Source of the DNA: Pusillimonas sp. UBA3987
GTDB lineage: Bacteria > Pseudomonadota > Gammaproteobacteria > Burkholderiales > Burkholderiaceae_B
Assembly (NCBI GenBank): GCA_002384935.1
Contig: DGCD01000020.1
Coordinates: 62,001 to 126,000 of the forward strand
DNA: 64,000 nucleotides
Direction of reading: 5' to 3'
Shown piece by piece: positions 8,727 through 17,344 of this stretch (positions are counted from its first letter, which is position 1; each line of letters opens with the position of its first letter). The notes under the pieces are model-generated. The model was not told the DNA's origin. It searched no databases and saw only the letters and a list, made by a program, of their open reading frames with translations. The translations under genes were made by a program, and so were the position numbers.

Positions 8727-10237
8727 TCAAGCGTAATTTCCACTATCGGCTTTTACCTATTGCCGTGGCTCTCGTTCTGGCGGGCTGCTCCCTTTCGCCG
8801 GATTACACCCGGCCTGCTGCGCCCGTGCCGCAAACCTATCCCAATGCGTCCGAAGGGTTGCAGGATGAAAATGCCGTACCTGCCGCAGAGCTGGGCTGGC
8901 GCCAGTTTTTCCAGGACCCGCAGTTAAAGGCATTGATTGAAATCGCGCTGGTCAACAATCGCGACCTGCGGGTGGCTATCGAAAGGGTCGAGGAGTCGCG
9001 CGCGCTGTACGGTATTCAGCAAAGCGATCGTTTTCCCACGATTGGTGCAGGTGCCAATGCCTCGCTTCAACGTATGCCGGAGCAATTGCGCGCCGGTGGC
9101 GCGTCTGCGCCCAGCGTAAGCCGCACTTACCAGGCGGGCGTTGGTGTTACGGCGTTTGAGCTGGATTTGTTCGGTCGTGTTAAAAACCTAACCGAGGCGG
9201 CCTACCAGCAGTATCTTGCGAGCGAGCAGGCTCGCCGCACGGTACATATCACGCTGATTTCGCAAGTGGCAGAAGCGTATTTTCGTTTGCGTGCAACCGA
9301 GTTGCAACGCCAGCTTATAACGCAGACACTTAAGTCGCGCACTAACTCATACGATCTAATTAAAAAGCGTTTCGATATTGGCGTGGCGGGTTCGCTGGAT
9401 CTGTATCAGGCAAAAAGTCAGCTTGACCAGGTCAGGTCAGATTTGCAGGAAATCCGCCGGCTGGAGCAGCAGGCACAGAATGCGTTGTTATTGCTGCTGG
9501 GCGATACCCCGCGCAAGAACCTGCCCGAAGCAGCGCCATTCAGCCGAGACCAACTGCTGGCAGACATTCCGGTTGGCTTGCCCTCTGATCTGCTCACACG
9601 CAGGCCGGATATTATGGCGGCGGAAAACAATTTGCTGGCCGCTAACGCCAATATCGGCGCGGCCAGAGCGGCATTCTTTCCCAACATTTCACTAACGGGG
9701 CTGCTCGGTTTTGCCAGTGATGCGATGGGCGGGCTGTTCAGCGGCAGCAATCGCTTTTGGTCGTTTACACCCGAGATCACCATGCCGATTTTCGGCGGTG
9801 GTGTCAGCGGTAATCTCGACCTGGCCAAGGCGCGCAAGAATATTGCGGTAGCGCAGTACGAGAAAACCATTCAGGAAGCATTCCGTGAAGTTGCCGATGC
9901 GCTTGCCGGCGAGGCAACTTATGCCGAACAGCTCGACGCCTTAAGAGATTTGGAAAAGTCGGCCTCTGAATCCTTGCGGATTGCGCAACTGCGGTACGAC
10001 AATGGTATTGACAGTTTCCTGCAGGTTCAAACGGCTGAGGTGACGCTATACGACGCGCAGCGTCTATTTCTTGATACCGGCATGAGCTCCCTGATGAATC
10101 GCGTTGAGCTATATAAGGCACTGGGTGGGGGCTGGAATGAAAACACAGTTGTGGAAGCACCCGGCGCAAAGGACACCAATTCGGTTGTTGATGACACTCA
10201 GTTGCCTGTTGAAAGTAGCGAAGAGCAACCAACATGA
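8723..10237 (+). CDS. outer-membrane efflux channel lipoprotein (OprM/NodT family)
   Basis: A 504-residue TolC-like outer-membrane factor. It begins with a lipoprotein signal (LVLAGCSLSPDYTRP), the typical NodT start, with acylated Cys near residue 22. Two OEP repeats follow, with long coiled-coil alpha-barrel helices (for example LITQTLKSRTNSYDLIKKRFDIG) and the conserved TRRPDIMAAE and RAAFFPNISLTG motifs. It forms the exit duct for the AcrB-like pump. The start overlaps the pump stop by 4 bases and its own stop overlaps the pdxJ start by 4 bases, so translation is coupled along the operon. The last 35 residues are acidic and low complexity. Confidence 0.93.
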   Translation: MIKRNFHYRLLPIAVALVLAGCSLSPDYTRPAAPVPQTYPNASEGLQDENAVPAAELGWRQFFQDPQLKALIEIALVNNRDLRVAIERVEESRALYGIQQSDRFPTIGAGANASLQRMPEQLRAGGASAPSVSRTYQAGVGVTAFELDLFGRVKNLTEAAYQQYLASEQARRTVHITLISQVAEAYFRLRATELQRQLITQTLKSRTNSYDLIKKRFDIGVAGSLDLYQAKSQLDQVRSDLQEIRRLEQQAQNALLLLLGDTPRKNLPEAAPFSRDQLLADIPVGLPSDLLTRRPDIMAAENNLLAANANIGAARAAFFPNISLTGLLGFASDAMGGLFSGSNRFWSFTPEITMPIFGGGVSGNLDLAKARKNIAVAQYEKTIQEAFREVADALAGEATYAEQLDALRDLEKSASESLRIAQLRYDNGIDSFLQVQTAEVTLYDAQRLFLDTGMSSLMNRVELYKALGGGWNENTVVEAPGAKDTNSVVDDTQLPVESSEEQPT

Positions 10238-10965
10238 TTGAGCTGGGCGTCAATATCGATCACGTGGCCACACTGCGTCAGCAACGGCACACCGTGTATC
10301 CCGATCCTGTCCAGGCTGCTGTTCGCGCTGAGCAGGCCGGTGCCGATTTGATCACATTACACCTGCGCGAAGACCGGCGCCATATCCAGGATGCTGATGT
10401 ATACGCAATTCGCAAGGTTCTGCTGACACGCATGAACCTTGAGTGCGCAGTGACCGCGGAAATGCTTGATATTGCCTGCGAAGTAAAACCTCATGATGTG
10501 TGTCTGGTTCCCGAAAAGCGCGAAGAGTTGACGACCGAAGGGGGCTTGAATATTGTCGACCGCTTCAGCCAGACCCAGGACGCGGTTAATCAATTGCATC
10601 ATCACGGTATCCGGGTATCACTGTTTATCGATCCCGACAAAGCTCAGATTGAGGCTGCGGCCAAGACAGGTGCACGTATCATAGAATTGCATACGGGCAA
10701 TTATGCGCACGCTGAAGACGGATCAAATGCACAAAAGCACGAGCTTGAACGCACGCGTTGTGCGATTGCGCATGGCGTCTCGCTGGGGTTGCGTGTGAAT
10801 GCGGGTCATGGTTTGCACTACGAGAACGTGCAGGTAATTGCAGGGTTGCCCGGATTGGCTGAACTGAATATTGGTCATGCTATCGTGGCACGGGCTGTGT
10901 TCGACGGTTGGGAAAAGGCCATTCGTGATATGAAAGCCTTAATTATTCAAGGTGGCGCGGGATAG
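10234..10965 (+). CDS. pdxJ: pyridoxine 5'-phosphate synthase
   Basis: A 243-residue cytoplasmic enzyme of the usual PdxJ length. It condenses 1-deoxyxylulose 5-phosphate with 1-amino-acetone 3-phosphate in the last ring-forming step of vitamin B6 synthesis. It opens IELGVNIDHVATLRQQR, the PdxJ signature with the active-site His, and contains HLREDRRHIQD, ECAVTAEM, CLVPEKREE and the phosphate-binding region GLRVNAGHGL. The ATG lies inside the last codons of the efflux channel gene (ATGA overlap). In many Proteobacteria pdxJ follows recO, so its placement at the tail of an RND operon is unusual and may tie cofactor synthesis to expression of that operon. Confidence 0.96.
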   Translation: MIELGVNIDHVATLRQQRHTVYPDPVQAAVRAEQAGADLITLHLREDRRHIQDADVYAIRKVLLTRMNLECAVTAEMLDIACEVKPHDVCLVPEKREELTTEGGLNIVDRFSQTQDAVNQLHHHGIRVSLFIDPDKAQIEAAAKTGARIIELHTGNYAHAEDGSNAQKHELERTRCAIAHGVSLGLRVNAGHGLHYENVQVIAGLPGLAELNIGHAIVARAVFDGWEKAIRDMKALIIQGGAG

Positions 10966-10998
10966 TTGCGCACCTTGGTGTTGAAAAAGGAATTAAGT

Positions 10999-11571
10999 AT
11001 GTCTGCTTCTGCTCTGGATTACCTATTGTCGCGTCGATCTGTCAAATTCGTTCAAGCGCCGGCGCCCTCTGAGCAGCAATTAGAGCAAATACTTCAAGCG
11101 GCGATGTCTGCGCCCGATCACGGGCGTTTGCGACCCTGGCGGTTTTCGCTGATTCGCGGCGACGCCATTATGAAACTGGCCGACCTGTCGATAGAGGCAA
11201 CGCGTCGGGCCGACAAACCTCTTACTGAAGAGAAAGAGGCCTCCATACGTAAATGGCTTTCGAAAGTGCCGCTGCTGATCGCGATTGCATGTCGCGTCGA
11301 TCATAGTAATAACCGCATTCCCGAGCACGAACGGATGCTGGCTGTTGGTGCCGGTGTCATGAACATGCTCAATGCCATTCATATGCAGGGCTATGCCGCT
11401 TTCTGGAGCACCGGGCTTGGAACGTATGTCGACGAAGTGAATGAAGCTTTGGGATTCGACGGCCTTGATTATCGTTTCATGGGCTATCTGGCAGTAGGTA
11501 CCCCTGTTGAATCCATATCCGGCGCGCCGGAACGTCCTGATTTCAAAGAATTCGTGACTGAGTGGAAATGA
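10999..11571 (+). CDS. YdjA-like nitroreductase family protein
   Basis: A 190-residue FMN-dependent nitroreductase-fold protein. SRRSVKF near residue 11 is the N-terminal FMN phosphate-binding segment, SAPDHGRLRPWRF the family core, and GYAAFWSTGL together with MGYLAVGTP the C-terminal flavin contacts. The length and the DHGRLRPWRF motif match the E. coli YdjA subgroup of minimal nitroreductases. AAGGAATTAAGT precedes the ATG at 10999; an upstream in-frame TTG lacks a ribosome site. It overlaps the next flavoprotein gene by 4 bases. Physiological substrate is unknown; family members reduce nitroaromatics or act as NAD(P)H dehydrogenases, and co-transcription with efflux genes suggests a xenobiotic-stress role (inference). 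Confidence 0.86.
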   Translation: MSASALDYLLSRRSVKFVQAPAPSEQQLEQILQAAMSAPDHGRLRPWRFSLIRGDAIMKLADLSIEATRRADKPLTEEKEASIRKWLSKVPLLIAIACRVDHSNNRIPEHERMLAVGAGVMNMLNAIHMQGYAAFWSTGLGTYVDEVNEALGFDGLDYRFMGYLAVGTPVESISGAPERPDFKEFVTEWK

Positions 11572-12986
11572 AACATCTAGAGACTGACGTCGCCATTATC
11601 GGTGCAGGAACGGCCGGAATGTCGGCCTACCGAGCCGTGAGGCAGGCCGGTTTAAGATGTCTGATCATAGAAGGTGGCCCTTACGGGACAACCTGTGCCC
11701 GTGTCGGGTGCATGCCGTCAAAACTGCTGATTGCGGCGTCAGAAGCCGCGCATGATGCAAGTCATGCTGCCGAGTTCGGGGTGCATATCCAGGGCCGGCT
11801 TCAGATTAACGGACGCGAGGTTATGGATCGCGTTCGGCGGGAGCGCGACCGGTTCGTGGGTTTTGTGGTCGAGGCGGTTCAGGGGTTCGATCCGGCTGAT
11901 CGCCTGCAGGGCTATGCGCGTTTTCTGTCGGACACAGAATTGCAGATCGATAATCACACTCGCGTTACGGCCTCGCGTACGATTGTTGCCACCGGCTCTT
12001 CACCTGTCATTCCGCCAATGTACGAGGGCCTGGGCGATCGGTTGGTGGTGAATGACGATGTTTTCAACTGGGAAAACCTGCCTGAGAGCGTACTGGTTGT
12101 CGGGCCGGGCGTTATCGGCATGGAGTTGGGACAGGCGCTGGCGCGCCTTGGGGTTCGCGTTCAGTTGCTGGGTCGTAGCCCGTCGGTGGGCGGTATTGCG
12201 GATCCTGTCGTGTTAGAGGCTGCATTATCGGCTTTTCAGCAGGAACTGAGCCTTGCTCCCTGTGCCGAAGTTCATTCGGTTAAGAGACTGGCGCAGGGTG
12301 TACATGTATGTTTCACGCCAAAAGGCGGCGCCCGGCGTGAAGAAACCTACGAATATGTGTTGATGGCGGTTGGGCGAAGGCCCAATCTAGATAAACTCGA
12401 CTTCGAAAAAACATCGGCGCATTTTGATTCTCGCGGCAACCCGGTTTTCGATGCCGATACGTTGCAGGTGAACAATACACCCGTTTTTCTTGCCGGCGAC
12501 GTCAATGCCCGGATGCCGCTGTTGCATGAGGCTGCCGATGATGGCCGTTTTGCTGCACTGAATGCAGTGGACTATCCCCAGGTCAAGCCATTTGAACGGC
12601 GCTCGCCTATTTCAGTGGTGTTTACTGATCCCCAACTCATGTGGGTCGGTCAGCGATTCAATCAACTCGATGCCGCCCAGACCGTTGTCGGCGAGGTTGG
12701 TTTTCACAATCAGGGCCGGGCTCGCGTTATTCTTAAGAATAAAGGGGTACTGCGCGTTTATGCCGATCGTTGTTCGGGGCAGTTTCTGGGTGCCGAAATG
12801 GCTGGACCCGCCGCCGAGCATCTGGCGCATCTTCTGGCCTGGTCGCATCAGCAGAAACTGACCATCAGGCAGATGCTGGCCATGCCGTTCTACCATCCGG
12901 TCATCGAGGAAGGTTTGCGTACGGCCTTGCGTGATGCCGACGGGCAGGTTTGCTGCGACGCAGCTGATCCGTCAGTGGGTGGATAA
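11568..12986 (+). CDS. dihydrolipoamide dehydrogenase-like FAD disulfide oxidoreductase
   Basis: A 472-residue class I pyridine nucleotide-disulfide oxidoreductase. Visible are the FAD-binding IIGAGTAGMSAY, the redox-active pair in TTCARVGCMPSK, the NAD(P)-binding VVGPGVIGMELGQALARLG, FLAGDVNAR for the second FAD contact and the C-terminal HPVIEEG with the His-Glu dyad that completes the partner active site. All catalytic parts are therefore present. It differs from the pyruvate-dehydrogenase E3 in this window, which has an N-terminal lipoyl domain and GVCLNVGC. No E2 gene is adjacent, so lipoamide need not be the substrate. ATG at 11568 overlaps the nitroreductase stop (ATGA). It ends the plus-strand array that began at the efflux operon. 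Confidence 0.85.
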   Translation: MKHLETDVAIIGAGTAGMSAYRAVRQAGLRCLIIEGGPYGTTCARVGCMPSKLLIAASEAAHDASHAAEFGVHIQGRLQINGREVMDRVRRERDRFVGFVVEAVQGFDPADRLQGYARFLSDTELQIDNHTRVTASRTIVATGSSPVIPPMYEGLGDRLVVNDDVFNWENLPESVLVVGPGVIGMELGQALARLGVRVQLLGRSPSVGGIADPVVLEAALSAFQQELSLAPCAEVHSVKRLAQGVHVCFTPKGGARREETYEYVLMAVGRRPNLDKLDFEKTSAHFDSRGNPVFDADTLQVNNTPVFLAGDVNARMPLLHEAADDGRFAALNAVDYPQVKPFERRSPISVVFTDPQLMWVGQRFNQLDAAQTVVGEVGFHNQGRARVILKNKGVLRVYADRCSGQFLGAEMAGPAAEHLAHLLAWSHQQKLTIRQMLAMPFYHPVIEEGLRTALRDADGQVCCDAADPSVGG

Positions 12987-13046
12987 ACGCCGGTATCCGG
13001 ATCCAATAATGCGTCAATCATGACGTCAGTAAAGCGAGTGCAAGTG

Positions 13047-13709
13047 TTATTGCAATAAGGTGCGTACACCTTCTGTCAATACATCAACGGATTCCGAATC
13101 GGCAGCAAGGTAACGCGCCTTTCCTTTGTCATCGAATATATATATGCCACGGCTATGCGCGACCTCGTAACGCTCGGGATCGTCGTTGTTGGGTTCTTCG
13201 ATTTGATAGGCTACCCGGTAACGTCGTGCGACGTCGGCAATTTGTTTTTCTGAGCCGGTTAGCCCAATGGCGTGACTGTCGAAGGCCTGTACATAATCCT
13301 GGAGCTTCTGCGCCGTGTCCCGATGCGGATCGACACTGACAAACAGGATTCGGACCCGGTCGGCATCAGGCCCCAGTTTTTGCATGACCTGGGCCAGTTG
13401 CGCCATTGTGGTGGGGCATATATCGGGGCAACTGGCGTAACCGAAGAACAACATAATGATATGACCGCGATAGGCTTGTGCGGTTGTCGGTTCGTTGCCG
13501 GGGCCGACCAGTTCGAAGCTTAAGTCGGGCAGAAAGCCGCGGATATTGTGGAGACGGGTTTTTTCGTCTTTGGTGTTTGTTGCATTACCGGCCGGGCTGG
13601 CCTGTGTTGTTGTGACAGGGGCGGTGATAAGAACCACGCCCGTCAGCACTGCACTTGCCAGAATGGCGCAATAACGCGCAAGTGAAAGCATTGAAAATGT
13701 GTATTTCAT
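13047..13709 (-). CDS. SCO1/SenC family copper chaperone for cytochrome oxidase
   Basis: A 220-residue membrane-anchored thioredoxin-fold protein. Residues about 11-32 form one hydrophobic segment (signal anchor or uncleaved signal), and the copper-binding CPDIC motif follows at about residues 94-98 within FGYASCPDICPTTMAQ. The third ligand His is in VAHSRGIYIF. SCO proteins deliver copper to the CuA site of cytochrome c oxidase or act as thiol reductases. The ATG at 13709 has a GGA upstream; another in-frame ATG five codons earlier has none. The gene is convergent with the lipoamide-dehydrogenase-like gene and lies 73 bases beyond the prlC stop; no oxidase genes are in the window. Confidence 0.9.
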   Translation of the reverse strand: MKYTFSMLSLARYCAILASAVLTGVVLITAPVTTTQASPAGNATNTKDEKTRLHNIRGFLPDLSFELVGPGNEPTTAQAYRGHIIMLFFGYASCPDICPTTMAQLAQVMQKLGPDADRVRILFVSVDPHRDTAQKLQDYVQAFDSHAIGLTGSEKQIADVARRYRVAYQIEEPNNDDPERYEVAHSRGIYIFDDKGKARYLAADSESVDVLTEGVRTLLQ

Positions 13710-13782
13710 GATCAAACATTCCATGGCGGGCGGGGGGCTGACAATGATGCATCAGCGCCGCTTTGCCAGTTTCTTGCCCTCA

Positions 13783-15846
13783 TCAGGAGGGCGCGTTGTC
13801 GGTCATGCCATTGTGGCGCAACAGTGCATCAATTTTCGGGTCTCGTTCGCGAAAGGCCCGAAACGTCTCTTGTGCCGGGCGTGATGCGCCTACTGAAAGA
13901 ATTTCGTCGACAAATCGGGTACCCACATCGGCGCTAAGCGTATCTGCCAATCCGTGTGATTGTGCATACTCTTCAAAAGCGGCGTAAACGTCCGCCGACA
14001 AGACTTCGGCCCACTTGTAACTATAGTAGCCGGCCGCATAGCCACCTGCAAACAAGTGCGAAAACGTGTGGGGAAAGCGATGCCAGGCAGGGGGAAATAA
14101 AACGGCAACCTCGTTGCGAACTTGATTCAAAGTGTCGAGCACCTGTTCAATGTTCAATCCTGAATCATGATTGTGGATCAGCATATCGAATAGTGAAAAC
14201 TCAATTTGCCGCACCATTTGCATGCCACTTTGGAAGTTGCGTGCTGCCGTCATTTTATTGAAGAGGGTATGCGGCAAAGGGGTATTGTCTTCGATATGGC
14301 CCGACAATTTCTGTATCGCGGCCCATTCCCAGCAGAAATTCTCCATAAACTGCGAAGGCAGTTCTATGGCATCCCATTCCATGTTCGAAAATGCCGATGC
14401 ACCCGGATCGTCGACGCGCGACAGCAAGGCGTGCAGGGCATGGCCGCTTTCATGGAACAACGTAATGACGTCGTCGTGGGTTAATAGCGACGGTTGATTG
14501 TCTTGTGGTGCAGGGAAGTTGCAGGTAAGGTATATAACCGGTGCCACCAGCGTGTCATTGTCCCGCTGGCGCGCTCGTTCGCTATCGACCCACGCGCCGC
14601 TTTGCTTGCCTTGCCGTGCGTACAGGTCAAGCATCAAATAGCCGCAACGGTTGCCGTCAAGTTGTACTTCGTAAGCTTGTGCGTCGCTGTGCCATAGGGG
14701 CAGGGTGGCCGGCTTGAAAGCCACATTGAATAATTGCCCGACAATTTCAAAGAAACCCGCCAGTACTTTTTGTACTGGGAAATACTGGCGTGCTTCTTCT
14801 TCGGAGTAGTCGTAGCGGCTTTCACGCAGGCGCTCCGACAGAAAAGGAATGTCCCATGGCTCAAGTGCGGTCATGTGGTCGTATTCGACCGCAAACGCTT
14901 TCAACTGGGCAAGATCGTGTTGCGCGTAAGGCTTTGCACGCTGGGCTAAGTCCTGCAGAAACGACAGCACCTGGGCGGGTGATTCCGCCATGCGTGTTTC
15001 AAGGCTCAGTTGGGCGTAGTTCGGGTATCCGAGCAGCCTGGCTTCTTCAGCCCGCAGGTTCAGCAGTTGCTCGATGGCTTGTGTGTTGTCAAAGCGCGTG
15101 TCGCCCTGTTCCGAAGCCAGAGATCCGAATCCGCGATAAAGCGTTTCACGCAACGCGCGGTCTTGTGCATATTGCATTACCGGCAGGTAGCATGGCATTT
15201 GCAAGGTAAAACGCCAGCCTGATTGTTCGTTCTCCTTTGCCAGCCTGGCGGCGGCGCTGACCACGTCGGCGGGTATGCCGGCCAGTTGGTCGGGATCTGT
15301 GACCAATGTATGCCATTCGTCGACGGCATCCAGGCAGTTTTCCGAAAACTTTTGCGAGATGCGGGCTTCTTCGTCGGATAATGCCGCATAGCGTTCTCGG
15401 GCACTGCCTTCCAGCTGAACGCCACCCAGACGGAAATCGCGCAAGGCAAGTTCAATAATGCGTTGCCGAACCGCTGGTAGCGTTTTGTAGTGCGGGCTTT
15501 TGTACAGACGCTGGTATTGCTCGTACAGACCACGGTGCAGGCCCACCCATGTAGAGAACTCGGTGATCTTAGGCAGGCAGCGGTTGTAGGCGTCGCGTAA
15601 AGCCGGTGTGTTGACGACGGCATTCAAGTGCCCGGCAACCGACCAAGCCCGCCCTAGTTTTGCCGAATAGGCCTCGTGCGGTTCAATCAGCGTATCCCAT
15701 TGGGCCGGTGTGGCAGGGTCGGCAATGGTTTCAATGCATTGGCGTGCACCGGCAATCAATTCATCGATTGCCGGTTCGATCAGTTCCGGCGTGATACGTT
15801 CGTAATCGATTAGCTGATCGATTGGAACAAGCAAAGGATTCGACAT
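13783..15846 (-). CDS. prlC: oligopeptidase A (M3 family zinc metallopeptidase)
   Basis: A 687-residue cytoplasmic peptidase, close to the 680 residues of E. coli PrlC. The zinc-binding HExxH appears as FHESGHALH near residue 465, with the downstream Glu ligand in SNMEWDAIELPSQFMENF. It degrades oligopeptides, including cleaved signal peptides. The N-terminal half is the helical M3 lid region. The start ATG lies two bases after the folD stop, so folD and prlC are probably translated from the same message. No signal peptide is seen. M3 family membership is certain from the motif and length; the PrlC designation rests on whole-protein resemblance. Confidence 0.94.
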   Translation of the reverse strand: MSNPLLVPIDQLIDYERITPELIEPAIDELIAGARQCIETIADPATPAQWDTLIEPHEAYSAKLGRAWSVAGHLNAVVNTPALRDAYNRCLPKITEFSTWVGLHRGLYEQYQRLYKSPHYKTLPAVRQRIIELALRDFRLGGVQLEGSARERYAALSDEEARISQKFSENCLDAVDEWHTLVTDPDQLAGIPADVVSAAARLAKENEQSGWRFTLQMPCYLPVMQYAQDRALRETLYRGFGSLASEQGDTRFDNTQAIEQLLNLRAEEARLLGYPNYAQLSLETRMAESPAQVLSFLQDLAQRAKPYAQHDLAQLKAFAVEYDHMTALEPWDIPFLSERLRESRYDYSEEEARQYFPVQKVLAGFFEIVGQLFNVAFKPATLPLWHSDAQAYEVQLDGNRCGYLMLDLYARQGKQSGAWVDSERARQRDNDTLVAPVIYLTCNFPAPQDNQPSLLTHDDVITLFHESGHALHALLSRVDDPGASAFSNMEWDAIELPSQFMENFCWEWAAIQKLSGHIEDNTPLPHTLFNKMTAARNFQSGMQMVRQIEFSLFDMLIHNHDSGLNIEQVLDTLNQVRNEVAVLFPPAWHRFPHTFSHLFAGGYAAGYYSYKWAEVLSADVYAAFEEYAQSHGLADTLSADVGTRFVDEILSVGASRPAQETFRAFRERDPKIDALLRHNGMTDNAPS

Positions 15847-15848
15847 AA

Positions 15849-16721
15849 TCAGCCTTCTTGTTCGGCGGTCAGACTGGCGCAGCGCTGCGCTGCTTCCAAT
15901 GTGTTGACCAAAAGCATTGCGATGGTCATGGGCCCCACGCCACCCGGCACGGGCGTAATGGCGCCGGCCACTTCCTTGGCCGACTCGAATTCCACATCGC
16001 CTGCAAGGCGTCCATCGTCAAGCCGGTTGATACCGACATCGATGACGGTGGCGCCCGGTTTGATCATGTCGCCGTTGACCATGCCGGGTTTGCCGGTTGC
16101 GACAACAAGAATGTCGGCGCGACGTGTTTGCGCCGCAAGATCGCGGGTTTTGGAGTTGCAGATCGTGACAGTGGCGCCAGCTGCCAGCAACAGCATGGCC
16201 ATGGGTTTGCCCACGATATTGCTGGCACCCACAATAACGGCCTCGGCGCCCCACGGTGATACGTTTTCAGCTTCCAGCATTTTCATGACGCCGTATGGCG
16301 TGCAGGGGCGAAACAGGGGTTTGCCCGTCATGAGCAGCCCGGCATTGCTGATATGAAACCCATCGACGTCTTTTTCGGCGCTGATCGCCTCAATGACCGT
16401 GTGTGAATTCAAGTGCGACGGCAAGGGCAGTTGGACCAGTATGCCGTGAATGTGCGGGTTGTTGTTCAGTTCATGCACGACATCCAGCAATTTCGTTTCC
16501 GAGATGTCTTTTTCAAGGCGGATAATTTCCGAATGCAGGCCGGCTTTCTCGCAAGCGGCGGCTTTGTTTCGAACATAAACATGTGATGCCGGATCATCGC
16601 CCACCAGCACGACTGCCAGTCCGGGCGTGATGCCTTGCGCTTTCAGCGCGCCAACCCGTTTTGCAACTTCCTCGCGAATGCTGGCAGCGAGAGCTTTTCC
16701 ATCGATAATTCTAGCGGTCAT
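15849..16721 (-). CDS. folD: bifunctional methylenetetrahydrofolate dehydrogenase/cyclohydrolase
   Basis: A 290-residue cytoplasmic one-carbon enzyme converting 5,10-methylene-THF to 10-formyl-THF using NADP. It contains YVRNKAAACEKAGL with the catalytic Tyr and Lys, VQLPLPSHLN, DVDGFH, PCTPYGVMKML, and the NADP-site VIVGASNIVGKPMAMLL, plus the terminal TPVPGGVGPMTIAMLL. All diagnostic FolD segments are intact. Its ATG overlaps the stop of the upstream response regulator gene by 4 bases (ATGA), so folD is at least partly expressed from the sensor-regulator operon. This order next to the pyruvate dehydrogenase genes is one I associate with Burkholderiales. Confidence 0.96.
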   Translation of the reverse strand: MTARIIDGKALAASIREEVAKRVGALKAQGITPGLAVVLVGDDPASHVYVRNKAAACEKAGLHSEIIRLEKDISETKLLDVVHELNNNPHIHGILVQLPLPSHLNSHTVIEAISAEKDVDGFHISNAGLLMTGKPLFRPCTPYGVMKMLEAENVSPWGAEAVIVGASNIVGKPMAMLLLAAGATVTICNSKTRDLAAQTRRADILVVATGKPGMVNGDMIKPGATVIDVGINRLDDGRLAGDVEFESAKEVAGAITPVPGGVGPMTIAMLLVNTLEAAQRCASLTAEQEG

Positions 16722-17344
16722 ACAACCCCTTCTGAACGGGTTAGTGCAATTTTCATTAGATCGGCCACGGTTGTCACTTCAAGTTTTTCCATGATGTTGG
16801 CGCGATGGGCTTCCACTGTTTTAATGCTGATGTTCAGGTCGCCTGCTATCTGCTTGTTCAGACGTCCGGCCACAATGCGTTCCAGTACTTGCTGCTCGCG
16901 CGAGGTGAGTCGGCTGAGAATCGCCTGCTGGCTTTTTTGCTCCTGCAGCTTGGCTGCATCTTCGGTGGCTTGCTCAAGCATGCGCGCGACAATGCTGCGA
17001 AGGTCGGATTCGTTGAAGGGCTTTTCCAGAAAGTCGACCGCACCTTTCTTGATGGTGGATACTGCCATGGGAACATCCCCATGCCCGGTAATAAAGACAA
17101 TGGGTAGCGGTGCATTTCGAGCCAACAGTTCTTCCTGAAGTTCCAGTCCGCTCATGCCGGGCATCCGTACGTCGGCGATCAGAACTGCAACCTGGTCAGC
17201 ATCGTAAGTATTCAAAAACTCTTCTGCGCCACTGTATGCTTTGACGCGATAGCCATTGGCTTCCAACAGCCAGCGTAGAGAATCGCGCACGGCCTCGTCG
17301 TCATCGACAATGAAGACGGTATTTGAAACGGTGGTGGTGGTCAT
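16718..17344 (-). CDS. FixJ-family response regulator
   Basis: A 208-residue two-domain regulator. Residues 8-125 are a receiver domain with the acidic pocket VDDDE at 13-17, the phosphoacceptor Asp at 58 in LIADVRMPGMSG and Lys in FLEKPF. Residues about 140-205 form a LuxR-type helix-turn-helix (SRLTSREQQVLERIVAGRLNKQIA then TVEAHRANIMEKL). The start at 17344 overlaps the kinase stop by 4 bases, and the stop overlaps folD by 4. It is the obvious partner of the adjacent PAS kinase. Position divergent from aceE suggests that the palindromes upstream of aceE, or its own promoter, are candidate targets; this is inference. Confidence 0.93.
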   Translation of the reverse strand: MTTTTVSNTVFIVDDDEAVRDSLRWLLEANGYRVKAYSGAEEFLNTYDADQVAVLIADVRMPGMSGLELQEELLARNAPLPIVFITGHGDVPMAVSTIKKGAVDFLEKPFNESDLRSIVARMLEQATEDAAKLQEQKSQQAILSRLTSREQQVLERIVAGRLNKQIAGDLNISIKTVEAHRANIMEKLEVTTVADLMKIALTRSEGVV

